Assembly (NCBI RefSeq): GCF_020360975.1
Contig: NW_025408674.1
Coordinates: forward strand, 1,612,001 to 1,676,000
Direction of reading: 5' to 3'
Source: Hirsutella rhossiliensis
Taxonomy: Eukaryota > Ascomycota > Sordariomycetes > Hypocreales > Ophiocordycipitaceae
Length of the DNA stretch: 64,000 nt
Below are positions 34,240-45,173 of this stretch, piece after piece. Under the pieces are notes generated by a model. The model was not told the origin of the DNA, ran no database searches, and worked only from the letters and a program-made list of their open reading frames with translations. Position 1 is the stretch's first letter. Each line of letters opens with the position of its first letter. The position numbers were made by a program, and so were the translations under genes.

Positions 34240-37200
34240 GGCGGCGACGGCCTGTGGGAGGGGGAGGAGGAGGACGGGGGAGAGGAGGGGAGGGGAGACG
34301 AGAAAGGGGCGGTCGAGAGTCGACGAAAGAAATGGGCAGCGAGCAAGCAGGTACAGTATCTCAAACGCAACTACAAGCAAGAAGACGGGCTCCGTGGCAT
34401 GGGAGGCGCCGATAGTTATATCCTGGGGCCACGGCGCGAGCCACCAGGTCCGGAATCAGCGCTCCTCCTTGGTCGGCGGCGGCTCCGAGCTGATGGTGCT
34501 GCTGATGGCGATGCCAGAGCTAGAGCCGCCTCTCCTCGTCCTGCTCTGCTTCTCCACCACCACCTTGTCGAGTGTCGGCCGACGGCGCCTGGACCGAGTC
34601 GCCGCTCACGAGCATGGTCATCATCGTCATCCGAGAGAGAGAAAAAAGGGGGACCTGCCAACAGCGCCCATCACATGTGAGCGGTGACGATGCAGCCAAT
34701 CGCAGGAGGTCGGATTCTTGACTCGCAGCGGTTTGGGAACCAGGAGGCTAAGCTGAGCCGGAGGGGGGTCACATTACGGCGGAGCTGACGGCGTGAGGAC
34801 GAGCTTTGTTTCTTTCCTCCATGGCAAGGGTCGAGGTATCGAGCTTGAGGCTCGGGGAGCATGTCAGTATGAGCGATATACGTCGTCGCAACTTTGCCAT
34901 TTTTTTTCTCCATCCAGCCCTGCTGATTTCGAGGGAGAGACGGCCGCGTTCCGGGCAGGCAAGGCAGAGAGGCTGTGCACACGCAGAGGAGAGTCGGGCT
35001 CCGATTTTTATTTATGACAGTACTCTGGTCTTTATGCCTCACCCGTGCTGGTGGTGATGTGTGTGGCCAGCAAGCCCATGCAAATCGACTCGACTTTTCC
35101 CCCCTCGCTCTCTACCGCGAACGGAGTCCCTGCCGAGTTTGAACAAGAGTCCCGTCTTGTTGGCTCTGCAAAGGCCATTGCTCGGGCTTTTCTTTTCTCC
35201 TTGTGGTGGTGATAAATCACTCAAGCCGTCAGCCCGCTCCATCCATCTCGCCAGGCGCGGCTCCGTCACCATCCGCGTCTGCAAACTTGATATAGCTACA
35301 GGAATAACGCGGTGTCATTCTCTCGGCCTGAGACATTCGGCCTCTCCCCTCTGGCTACTAATAGGCGCGCTTCCCCGTGGTCACGTTCCCGTGCTAAGTT
35401 AGAGCCATGAACAAACAGAAAAGGCGATCGATGCAAGCCAAATCTTGCTGCGCCCGGAAACTATCGACTCCATGTCGTCAGCGGCCACCAGGGCCGACAA
35501 AAGGCGACTTTTGGGCCCTGGGGCTCGCCGCCTCTCCACAGCCAAAACTTTTGCGTTCGATTTTTGGTCCCATGGCCCATGGCGCGGCCGCTCGTCCGTG
35601 GATCATTTCGTCCCGGGGTCTGGACTCGTCGCTTCCACTACGGCATCGCATTGCCGCGGCGCTCGTGCCGTCGAGGGCCCCCAAGGTGAGAGAGGCAATT
35701 CGCCCAAAGTGCCTCGTGCACACGCATGCAGACACGTCATTCATTCACGTACGCTGCGAGGGAGCGGCCGGCATCAAGCCCCTTGAGGGCTTCTACGTCT
35801 TTGCCGCCGTCGAAATCCTAGATGCGGCTTTGTGTTTTGCTTTTGTCATGACCGAGGAGGGACTTGATGCCCGGCAGCACATGACTGCAGCGAGCCGTTT
35901 ATGTCGAATGCGCAAAATGCCTCGTCCCGAGAGCTTTCGATTGATTGTTCCACGCAGAAGAAATGGCTCAGAGAACGAAGGCACTCCAAGTGACCAGATG
36001 CAAGGCTCTCGGCCAAATCTCCTTGCATCTGCAAGTCAGCAGATGCCGCCTCCAAACAAGTCTGCTTGGTGTCCAAACTGCATCAAGCCGCCAACGGCAT
36101 CTTTTGACAAGTCGCCCGTGTCTCAGTCAGCCAGCGGACGATCGGGTGGATATCCGTACGGTAGCCGCCGCCGACATGTGTAATCTGCAAAATCCGAAAG
36201 TCCTGTCTTGTAGGCCCCAAATCGCGTGCGGGAATCGGTCCAGGCCACCCCTCAGCTTGAAGCTCCAAACCTTCCCCTGCGCGGATCCAAGCAAAACTCA
36301 ATCTCAGCTTGTTGCTTGACGCGCGAAAGCCAAAAGCTTCAGTCCAACGCAGGTCCCCGAGCGGGATCGGGATGCAACACAAGACGGCGCAAAAGTCTAA
36401 ACAGCTGGCGTTGCCGTTGCTTCTGTACTTGCTGCACAAGGCGAGCTGCATGGTGGCTCCCGTACCTGTACGCTTGATGCAGTCGCCGGTTGGCCGCAAG
36501 GAGGAGGCCGGTTTGTTGGTCGCCAATCTTTGCCGGTGGGACAATGAGGGCTTTGCATCTAGCCGGGGGCGGCTGCGTCCGGAGACGTCAATGGGTGGCG
36601 GCTGCCGGCGTCCGGTCCTGGCACGGCCACAGGGAGCGGGTGTCCCTCCTTGTTCGCCTCGTCCTGTCTTCCTTGGCTGATTTTTCCGTATTGCATATCC
36701 CCCTCCTACGTAGTCGTATTCCTCCGTGTCTCTGGAATGATAATGGCTGTTAGCGGCGTGTCCGCATTGGGCCCTGGCCGGGCTGTAAGCGGAACCCGCC
36801 GTGGGAGAAGCAAAGCCAAGCCACCGGAGCCCACACGTTGTCTGTGGTGACTGGTGAATCAAGCCCCCGTCGTAAACAATCAATCAGAGACATGGCCGGG
36901 TGCGGCCCGCTCGACGGCCTTGACAATAGCCCCGTCTCAGCCCGTTCGCCGGCCACCTTGGGCGTCTCTGGCCTCACGGCCTCGGCGTCGTAAAAAGGGC
37001 AATCATGCCGTGTGCGAGAATGTCTGTCAGTACACACGTGTAAGTGGACGGGGGACCTCAACCTGGCCCGAGCCACCAGTCTCGGGCTCTTTGCCGCCAA
37101 GGTGCCAGAGGGTCGATGGGAGTCCAACAAACGTTTGGCCTGGTCAAGGCAACGGGGGAGGGGCGGCGGCCATTATGCTCAGCCGGTCGATGCGGTCGAC

Positions 37201-37375
37201 GATGACGGAGAGGCGTCCAAGCCGTCTTGCGTCCTGAGCCCTTCTGCCCGCCTCCACTTGTCTCTTCGGCGGCCCGACGCAGCGCTGGGAAAGTTGGCAG
37301 GTCAAAAAGTCCGTGTGCGCAGGTAGTTGAGTGTTGGGCCGGGGACTGCTGTCGATCTCTGGCACATGGTTTTTA
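34240..37375. other. Gene-poor 3.1 kb upstream of the P-type ATPase
   Basis: The left end is the promoter of the ATPase gene. Open frames of up to about 265 codons occur on both strands (for example 35407-36183 plus and 36083-36883 minus), but they overlap each other, lack conserved motifs, and show a mixed composition typical of random GC-rich DNA. I call no gene. Confidence 0.5.
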
Positions 37376-37489
37376 TTGGGAGAGATGGTGCCTACTTAGG
37401 CCATACGTAATTACCAGTCATCCATTTGGAGGTGGCCTCCACTTTTGGTGACTGGTACATACGGCCTAAGTAGGCACCATCTCTCTCAA
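37376..37489. mobile_element. Foldback MITE, 114 bp, TA target site
   Basis: The stretch is almost a perfect hairpin. The left arm from 37376 reads TTGGGAGAGATGGTGCCTAC and continues through TTAGGCC; the right arm from 37489 reads the same in reverse complement with one mismatch (TTGAGAGAG...). The homology continues more loosely through ACCAGTC to a central loop near 37430. The dinucleotide TA flanks both sides (37374-37375 and 37490-37491), the target preference of Tc1/mariner-related elements. It has no coding capacity. Confidence 0.8.
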
Positions 37490-40124
37490 TAGTTTTTCGA
37501 CGCAGTCTGTGCAGCTGTCCCGAAGCACTGATGTATAAGGAGAACATGACCGAGGTAACCAGACACTTTGAGGACACTTGACAGGCAAGAGGATGCCAAA
37601 CGGTAGCGAGGCAAAAGCGCCACGGTGCAACGTCGACGGGCAAGTACAGGTCGGGGCCTGGCCATGGATGCATCCATCCAGCTTGTCCCTTGTGGGAGGG
37701 CCGAGGAAGCGAGCTTTTTGCTGGAGAAGCGCCGAGCCAACGACGCGGAATCGCTAGTGGTCCGGGGTCTGGGGGCAGGGGGGGATCTGCCTCTCGATCG
37801 CCGGCGGCTAACTGGGTAACTTGGTTCTTTGCTTTTCCCGTCTCCTTGGTCTTTCTTTTCTCGGCCAAATCCGCCCGGCCGGCCACGGGGCGACAGGGCA
37901 TCATCTGCAAGCAAGCATGTGGTGGCGGTGGTGGTGGCGACGGGGGGCGTTGCATCCGCGGGTTGCCACCCAACAGGCTCGGGGCGGGACGCAAGATGCA
38001 ACGTGCTGCACATGTCTCTCTGCGCCTCGGCGGCGAAGGGGAGCGAGGCGGACCTGCGCGGCTCTGGCCCGGTCCCTTGCGTGTGTGGCGCTGGTCGGGG
38101 TCACGATGATTCCGGGATTCGGGGAACAAAGGCTAATTGGACCGAGAATGGGCCCTAGGGGCGGGGGAGACCTGTAGGGATGGTGTTATTTTTGAATTCA
38201 ATTATACATACGGGACTGTTGTTGTTGTTGTTATTATTATTATTATTGATATTATTACCTTTGTTATTATGCTCCCCAGCATTGGCCTCGCATTGCATGA
38301 CTTGGGAAAGAAATGAGGGGACTGGGGAGAGGGGGGGAGGGGGAGAGGGAGGGGAAAGGCGGGGGAGCATGTTGGCTTATCACCTACTGTATGTTCAGTC
38401 CAGTACAGTGCAGTACGGTAGGTTTACTGCTCTCGCTTGCATCTGCCAAAGGGGCCATTTGTTCCCGTACATGTATGTCATGACATGCAGACTCTTGTTG
38501 GCCGACATAGCGCTGAACCGCTGAAGCCATGGCCGACTCCTTCGCTCCTCGTATTGTTTGTTGCCCGCGCATAATAACCAGCCATCATTAGGTTTCCCCC
38601 AGGGCATTATGCGCCTGCGGCGGAGCGGAGCGCCGCAGGAAAAGGGAACTGCTCCATTCCGGGGGCATTGCCCACAGAATTCTCTGCTGTCCTCGTGACG
38701 GGCAACGACTCAGGTTCCCTCTGGTCTGGGCCCCCCGTCCCTGTATTGACTGTATCTGTACTTCCTTTTTCCGGGCCCCGCTGCGGAGAGCCGCGGACGA
38801 CGTGAGGCTGTCGTGATTCCCCCCACGATGCCGGCGGCTTGTGCTTGACAAGCCCGCTGCACACACATGTTTGCGACGGCACGTGGCCGGCAGAGCCGAT
38901 GGCTGTATTTGTCCTGCAGCCTGTTGCAGAGCAAGAGGTTTGTGTGCGTGTTTCAGGCCTAGCCAGGTAAAAGTCTGCGACAGCCGAGGCTGTAACAGCC
39001 AAGCCGCTTGTTTTACCTCGTTGCCCGTCTTGTACGGATCCGGCAGGCCATGGTCACATCTGCGGGCCCGGACTCTTGGGCAACCTCTGGTGCGCCGGCC
39101 AGACTCCGGACAGCACGCATGGCATCGTCCCCGGTTTCTTGGGGGAATCACGCGGGGAACAAGGGGGGGTGGGTGGTGGTACGGCAGGGCATAAGGTGCC
39201 AAGTGTGTCTGGCAGTGTGCGCCTGTATGTAACCAGACGGGAGCCAACAGAGTTTGGCGTTGAATTACACTCGTCTATTTTGCTTCTTGCTTTGTTGCTC
39301 TAAAAAAGACTATTCCCGAAAGTTTGATTCATTCTTGTCGTGACAGTATTCTTCCATTTCATCGATTCACCTGGACCGACAGACAGCCCACCGTGAAATC
39401 CCCCCCCTCCCCCACGACTTGTAGAAACCAATGGACAAGGGAAAGCCAGGCCAGCAGAGCCATTTCAAATAACCGAACCAAAACGGCCGGCCCTTCTCGG
39501 CGCTTCTCTGGCGGGCAGTGTGGGTCATCCACCCACTATATTCGGCCTTACCTCGTAGCCCAGGCCCTGCAACTGCGCTGCACTGGCGCCCCCATCCCCA
39601 CGCGGCTTCCCCGGACGCAAGCGCGAGGTCTCGATGCAGAATCGCTGTAACAGCGGTTTCTCCCCTGAAGCCTCCCCCCTCTCCCCTCCTTCTTCGGGCA
39701 GTCTGCAGGCGGCGGGCCTTGCCCTGTCCCTGTTAGCCTCGACTGAATTCGATTCGAGGCCGCGCGATTCCCCACGACATGCAAGCGCGCAAACAGCCAG
39801 ATGCATCCACCTCGCTCGACAATAAATAAAAAGTCGACCTCGCCCCGGACCCGACGATCGTCTGTTGTTTCTTCCCCGCTTGTCCATCATCAATCCTCTG
39901 CAAAGGCCTCGCCTCGCATCCTTCCTCCTCTCCAACGAGGTTGACGAGACGATTCGTCCCCTGTGTCTCGCCTTTTGGCTCTTCTGACTCGACACCCCCC
40001 CTCCGACTCTCGTCGCCCATTCCTCTCTCTCCCTCCCGCCCAGGAACCAGAGACAAAAAAGCCTTCTTTTTCTTCTCTGGGACACAACGCACAGAGACAC
40101 ATCTCGGAACGAGCCGACAGCATC
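37490..40124. other. Gene-poor 2.6 kb upstream of a hexose transporter gene
   Basis: No gene is supported. A 245-codon minus-strand frame at 37392-38129 is Pro/Arg-rich without motifs. A trinucleotide run is annotated separately. The last 300 bases are CT-rich with C runs and form the leader of the transporter gene at 40125. Confidence 0.5.
38218..38271. repeat. Trinucleotide microsatellite (TTG)n(TTA)n
   Basis: A run of GTT units followed by ATT units (about 17 triplets with one interruption) stands in otherwise GC-rich intergenic DNA. It is a simple repeat and useful as a length-polymorphic marker. Confidence 0.85.
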
Positions 40125-41932
40125 ATGTCTGACACGGTCAAGACGGGCGACGATCGCCGGGCCTCGGTCGCCCTCCACACGGCCCGCGATGTCGAGCACA
40201 TCGAGGCGCCCGTCACCTGGAAAGCCTACCTGCTCTGCGCCTTTGCCTCGTTCGGCGGCATCTTCTTCGGCTACGACTCGGGTTACATCAACGGCGTCCT
40301 CGGCTCCCAGATCTTCATCAACGCCGTCATGGGCGAGCCCGGCCACAAGCAGGTGTCGGAGAACTACAGCTCCCTCATCGTCTCCATCCTCTCCTGTGGC
40401 ACCTTCTTTGGCGCCCTCATCGCCGGCGACCTTGCCGACATGATGGGCCGCAAGTGGACCGTCATCATGGGCTGCTTCATATACATGCTGGGTGTCGTCA
40501 TCCAGATGATCACCAGCCCTTCCGCTGCTCTGGGCCCCATGGTGGCCGGCCGCCTCGTCGCCGGTCTCGGTGTCGGCTTCGAGTCTGCCGTGGTCATTCT
40601 GTATATGTCTGAGATTGTGAGTTTTCCCCAAGTCTCTCGCGCGTCGACAGAGAGTTCGCTGACCGTCGCTCCTCGTCATAGTGCCCTCGCAAGGTCCGCG
40701 GTGCTCTCGTCGCCGGCTACCAGTTTTGCATCACCATCGGCATCATGCTGGCGTCCATTATCGTCTATGCCACAAAGAACTACACCGACACGGCCGCCTA
40801 CCGCATCCCCATTGCCATCCAGTTTCCGTGGGCCCTGATCCTCGGCGGTGGCCTCATGTTCCTCCCCGACTCTCCCCGCTACTTTGTCAAGAAGGGCCTA
40901 ATTCAAAAGGCCGTGAGCGCCCTCGCCCGGATCCGCGGCCAGCCCGAGTCCTCCGAGTACGTCCAGGGCGAGATTGCCGAGATCATTGCCAACGAGGAAT
41001 ACGAGCGCGCCCTCGTGCCCTCGACGACCTGGTTCGGCAGCTGGGCCAACTGTTTCCGCGGCAGCTTGTTCCAGGCAAAGTCCAACCTGCGCCGCACGAT
41101 CCTCGGCACCTCTCTGCAGATGATGCAGCAATGGTAAGTTTTCTCTTTGGCCGCCTCTGCCATGGCGCACGTGCTGACCTCTGCATCCAGGACCGGCGTC
41201 AACTTCATCTTCTACTACTCGACTCCCTTCCTGCAGTCCACGGGCGCCATTGACAACTCGTTCCTCATCTCCATGATCTTCACCCTCGTCAATGTGCTGT
41301 CCACGCCCCTCTCCTTCTGGACCGTCGAGCGCTTTGGTCGCCGCACCATCCTCATCTCGGGCGCCATGGGCATGCTCATCTGCCAGTTCCTCGTCGCCAT
41401 CATCGGCGTCACCGTCGGCTTCGACCACACGCACCCCGACCCGGCCGATGCCACCAAGGATATCGCCAACAACATCCCCGCCGTCAACGCGCAGATTGCC
41501 TTCATCGCCATCTTCATCTTCTGGTTCGCGTCGACGTGGGGCCCCGGTGCCTGGATCGTCATTGGCGAGATCTTCCCGCTGCCCATCCGCTCCCGCGGTG
41601 TCGGTCTGTCAACGGCGTCTAACTGGCTGTGGAACACCATCATCGCCGTCGTCACCCCCTACATGGTGGGCAAGGACCGCGGCAACCTCAAGTCGTCCGT
41701 CTTCTTCGTGTGGGGCGCGCTGTGCAGCTGTGCCTTTGTCTACGCCTACTTCCTCATCCCCGAAACCAAGGGCCTGTCGCTCGAGCAGGTGGACAAGATG
41801 ATGGAGGAAACGACGCCGCGCAAGTCGGCCAAGTGGAAGCCGACGTCGACGTTTGCCAACACGATGGGCGCGGGCGATTACATGGAGAAGCCCATTGTCG
41901 AGGACCTCGAGCATCGCCGCTCTGCCGTCTAG
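40125..41932 (+). CDS. MFS monosaccharide (hexose) transporter
   Basis: Three exons (40125-40616, 40682-41133, 41191-41932) give 561 residues; introns are 40617-40681 (65 nt) and 41134-41190 (57 nt). The ATG at 40125 is the first in frame after a long CT-rich leader. The protein has FGGIFFGYDSGYINGV in segment 1, ADMMGRKWTV, PDSPRYFVKKG after segment 6, QQWTGVNFIFYYSTPF in segment 7 where the sugar binds, ERFGRRTIL, and PETKGLSLEQVDKM after segment 12. This matches fungal high-affinity glucose/monosaccharide transporters in the plasma membrane. No sugar gene lies next to it. The large upstream gene-poor region may hold carbon-source control elements, but I saw none I could name. Confidence 0.94.
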
Positions 41933-42555
41933 ACGGCCAGACTTGTCTTGTGCATTTTGCCTCGTTTTGCTTTTGGTTTTGCGCCATGTACGGAGTAATG
42001 AGCGGTCACACGACGGATGAGAGCATACCCCGGGGTACCCAGGCGTTCAAAGACATGAGAGGAATGCGTGGAGAGATTGACTGTTGGGTCGACCGCCAGT
42101 TTGATGTACATTCTACGCTAGACGTAGCACGTCAATTGTTTTAATGTTTGCCAGTGTCGAGTAGCCGTCGTTTGGTAGCATGTGATTCCAGAGACCTCGT
42201 AAGGTGTCAATATGAATGCCAGCCGCGGCAGATTGCACTGTCGAAAGCAAGACACGGTGTACTTGTCCGACTTTGTCCTTGATGCCTTGGCTGCGCTGCT
42301 TCCTGTAGAGTGATGCGCGCATGGAAATTTGCCTTTTTCCCCAAAACGGATGCCGAATGATTCCAATACAGGATAAAATAGCAGGGTTCTTAAAAATCTA
42401 TTGCTTCATATGTGTGTGCGTGTATGTGGCCAACAACTTGTATGCTGAAGTCTCGAGACTCCATCCAAGAGGCCTCCTCTTTCCAAAGTCATCAATTTTT
42501 CCTGGGCCAAGTGTGTATATACCACAATAAGGCGGGGTTACTTCCATCAGAAGCA
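41933..42555. other. Intergenic between transporter and tRNA
   Basis: 3' region of the transporter gene. No gene or repeat seen. Confidence 0.5.
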
Positions 42556-42674
42556 TCTCCCATAGCTCAGTTGGCTAGAGCGTCTGACTGTTATAGGGTC
42601 GTTTCCCTGGTTTCCCAGGAGCGTGTCCACCAACGGTCATCAGGAGGTCGTAAGTTCGAGCCTTACTGGGAGAG
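42556..42674 (+). tRNA. tRNA-Asn (GTT anticodon) with a 45-nt intron
   Basis: The acceptor stem TCTCCCA (42556-42562) pairs with TGGGAGA (42667-42673), followed by discriminator G. The D arm is GCTCAGTTGGCTAGAGC, the anticodon stem TCTGA (42583-42587) pairs with TCAGG (42640-42644, one G-T pair), and the T arm is GTAAG-TTCGAGC-CTTAC. The anticodon loop reads CTGTTA, then an intron at 42594-42638, then A, giving the standard loop CTGTTAA with anticodon GTT. Without the intron the tRNA is 74 nt. The intron begins one base after the anticodon, the normal site, but at 45 nt it is long for a fungal tRNA. Confidence 0.9.
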
Positions 42675-43362
42675 CGCAGCACCTGTGTGCTTAATTTTTT
42701 TGCCAGGTTCGTGGACAGTTGACCCACTCTTTGGTTATCTGCGTCCGCGTTATTCATTCACTCGGGGTGGTTAACTCGGAATGGGCAGTTGGAGATGACA
42801 CGGCAGCCGGACAAATGATTGTGCATGCCATGGCTGACTGCAGAGACGTCCTGGATCACAGGCGCCTCTCTTATCGCCGACGTCTGTAATTAATTACTCC
42901 GTACTGATGTTGCAGCTGCACTTTTTTCGGCGGGGCGCGCGCGCACAGAGATTAAATTCTGCCTTATGGTCGTTACCTTGGATTTGTTTTCTTAATTCGT
43001 TTCGCTTCATGCGCGCCTCAGCCTGTCCTAATCCTTCGGCTGACTAGACCAACTGCTCGCCCCTACTGTTCTGCTTCTTCAACGTACCGAGTGCTCCGCA
43101 CATTATTGTGCTCAAGCCGTCCATCTACATACTGCGGACTCGGCCGGTCATCTGTCCCCGGCCCTGCTTCGCCCATCACCACCCCTCTCTCGTCCTCTCG
43201 CCCCCACCGCCGCCTCTCTATCATCAACACGCCTCCAAGCAACCGCGTCCGGGCACCGCGTCGACCATGCATAGGCCCGCGAGGTGACGAGACGCCGTTG
43301 CCGAAACAATCAGCAAAACAAACCAAAAAAAAATTAAAAAAAAAAAAAGAGGAAAAGGGAAA
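42675..43362. other. Intergenic and leader of the aldo-keto reductase gene
   Basis: No gene. An A-rich run at about 43319-43352 sits just before the ATG at 43363 and is presumably in the 5' leader. Upstream is CT-rich. Confidence 0.5.
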
Positions 43363-44538
43363 ATGGCGTCGCGCGAGCCGCTCTCGCACGTGCTGCCGCC
43401 GCTCGTCCTGGGCACGGCCACGTTCAACACGCAGTATCACCACGACCCGACGCACATGCCCTACGCCGACATTGTGCGGCGCGCCCTCGAGCACGACATT
43501 GCCGCCTTTGACACGTCGCCCTACTACGGCCCGTCCGAGACGCTGCTGGGCGACGCCCTGGCCGCCCTGGACCCGCGCCCGCCGCGCGCCAGCTACTTCC
43601 TCATCACAAAGGCCGGCCGCATCGCCGCCGACGAGTTCGACTACTCGCCCGCCTGGATGCGCTACAGCGTCTGCCGCAGCCTCGAGCGCCTCGGCACGCC
43701 CTACCTCGACCTCGTCTACGCCCACGACGTCGAGTTCGTCGCGCCCGCCGACGTCCTCGCCGCCGTCGCCGAGCTGCGCCGCCTGCGCGACGCGGGCCGC
43801 GTCCGCTACGTCGGCATCAGCGGCTACCCGGTGGCCGTGCTGGCCGGCCTCGCCGAGCTGGTGCTCGAGACGACGGGCGAGCCGCTCGACGCCGTCATGT
43901 CCTACGGCCACTTCTGCGTCCAGAACGGCCAGCTGGGCCGGCCCGACCTACTGGCCCGCTTCCGCGCCGCCGGCGTCGAGTGCGTCCTCAACGCCAGCAT
44001 GCTCGGCATGGGCCTCCTGACCAGCCGCGGCGTCGACAACGGGCCCATGGCCTCGTGGCACCCGGCCCCGCCCGCCCTGCGCAAGGCCTGCGCCGACCTG
44101 GCCGCCATCGCCGCGCGCCACGGCGAGCGCCTCGAGGAGGTGGCCATCCGATGGGCCCTGGAAAACTGGGCCCGCGTCGGCGCGCCCCTCGGCACCCTCG
44201 CCTACCCGTCGCGCGCCGTCGCCCTGCCGGCGCGCATCGGCGTCAGCGTCATGGGCGTCGCCGCCGTCGAGGAGCTCGAGGAGACGTGGGCCTTGTGGAA
44301 GAGCGTCGTCGGCGGCGGCACCGCCGAGCCCGCCGCCGAGGAGCGCAGAGCCAAGATTGCCGCAATCGTGGCCGGCTCCATGTGGCCCAGCCTGGGGCCG
44401 TGGAAGGACTTTGCGTGGGAGAGCCCCGGCGAGGCCTTTGCCAATCGGCGAGAAGCCCCGGGCGCCGTGCCGGACGACAACGTGGCGGAGCGATGGGGGC
44501 TGATAGCCAAGACGATGCTAGACAGCGCCAAAATATAA
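43363..44538 (+). CDS. Aldo-keto reductase, D-arabinose 1-dehydrogenase-like
   Basis: A single exon encodes 391 residues from the ATG at 43363. The catalytic tetrad of aldo-keto reductases is visible: D50, Y55 (DTSPYYG), K83 (ITKAGR) and H121 (YAHDVEF). The blocks LPPLVLGTATFN, SVCRSLERLGTPYLDLVYAHDVEF, RYVGISGYPV and GVECVLNASMLGMGLLTS match the D-arabinose dehydrogenase group that includes yeast Ara2, which makes D-arabinono-1,4-lactone on the way to erythroascorbate; L-fucose dehydrogenases are close relatives. It should be a cytosolic NAD(P)-dependent enzyme. Third codon positions are very GC-rich, giving long shadow frames in all phases. It is transcribed in the same direction as the secreted hydrolase gene that follows. 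Confidence 0.88.
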   Translation: MASREPLSHVLPPLVLGTATFNTQYHHDPTHMPYADIVRRALEHDIAAFDTSPYYGPSETLLGDALAALDPRPPRASYFLITKAGRIAADEFDYSPAWMRYSVCRSLERLGTPYLDLVYAHDVEFVAPADVLAAVAELRRLRDAGRVRYVGISGYPVAVLAGLAELVLETTGEPLDAVMSYGHFCVQNGQLGRPDLLARFRAAGVECVLNASMLGMGLLTSRGVDNGPMASWHPAPPALRKACADLAAIAARHGERLEEVAIRWALENWARVGAPLGTLAYPSRAVALPARIGVSVMGVAAVEELEETWALWKSVVGGGTAEPAAEERRAKIAAIVAGSMWPSLGPWKDFAWESPGEAFANRREAPGAVPDDNVAERWGLIAKTMLDSAKI

Positions 44539-45173
44539 CAATGCTCCGGAGTAGAGCGACAAACCAACAACAAAGAACCTTCAGCGTCATGGTTCTCCCT
44601 GCGCCCGGCTTGTATCCTCGGCGGGCTTTTCGAGCAGTGGCGTTTCAAAGAACATGCCATACGGAACGCGTCACTTGTTGGACCCTGCTCGTGTTGGGCC
44701 GTGGATTAGTTATGTAGAAGCCATGTAAGCACACGCAGCAGCCGAGACCCTCCCCCGCGTCGTATTTCGGGTTCGGCGGCCCCCCCTGCAGCGCCCGGCC
44801 CCGCAGCCCAGACCCGCTTTTGCCGGGCGTCGACGGGCTCCAGCACCGAGCTTGTGGTGATGCAGCAGCAGCACGGCCAACGACATGGATGGCTTTCAAC
44901 GCTGGGCTGCCGCCGAAATCGACTCCTCTCGTATCTCGGTTCCGATGTGAACCGCCTCGCTTCGCCCCTGTTCCCCCCTCCCCTTCTTCGCTCCCCTTGG
45001 CTTGATATGGTCTCGGAAGCCACTCTTGACGGCTGTCATGGCCTTGCCATACGAGTATAAAGGGGAGAGAAGCAAGCCGTCAAGGCTCCGTAAAGCGCGG
45101 CCCACTGTCATCTCCAAGCGAAGCTTACACAAGCCTCCACTACATATCCGAGAAAACATCGAGTCTCGTCGTC
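44539..45173. other. Intergenic, 0.6 kb
   Basis: 3' end of the aldo-keto reductase gene and promoter of the beta-lactamase-fold gene, with a TATA box annotated separately. No gene. Confidence 0.5.
45056..45061 (+). promoter_or_regulatory. TATA box of the beta-lactamase-fold gene
   Basis: TATAAA in the context GAGTATAAAGGGG lies 113 bp before the ATG at 45174. The position fits a core promoter with a short leader. Confidence 0.55.

Noticed and set aside
35407..36883. Overlapping frames of 258 (plus) and 266 (minus) codons
   Set aside because: No motif or family likeness; stop-free length is expected for GC-rich DNA.
37392..38129. 245-codon minus-strand frame
   Set aside because: Begins inside the MITE hairpin arm and is low-complexity Pro/Arg-rich.
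39525..40679. 384-codon minus-strand frame overlapping the hexose transporter start
   Set aside because: Composition follows the antisense of the transporter exon and its leader; no conserved motif.
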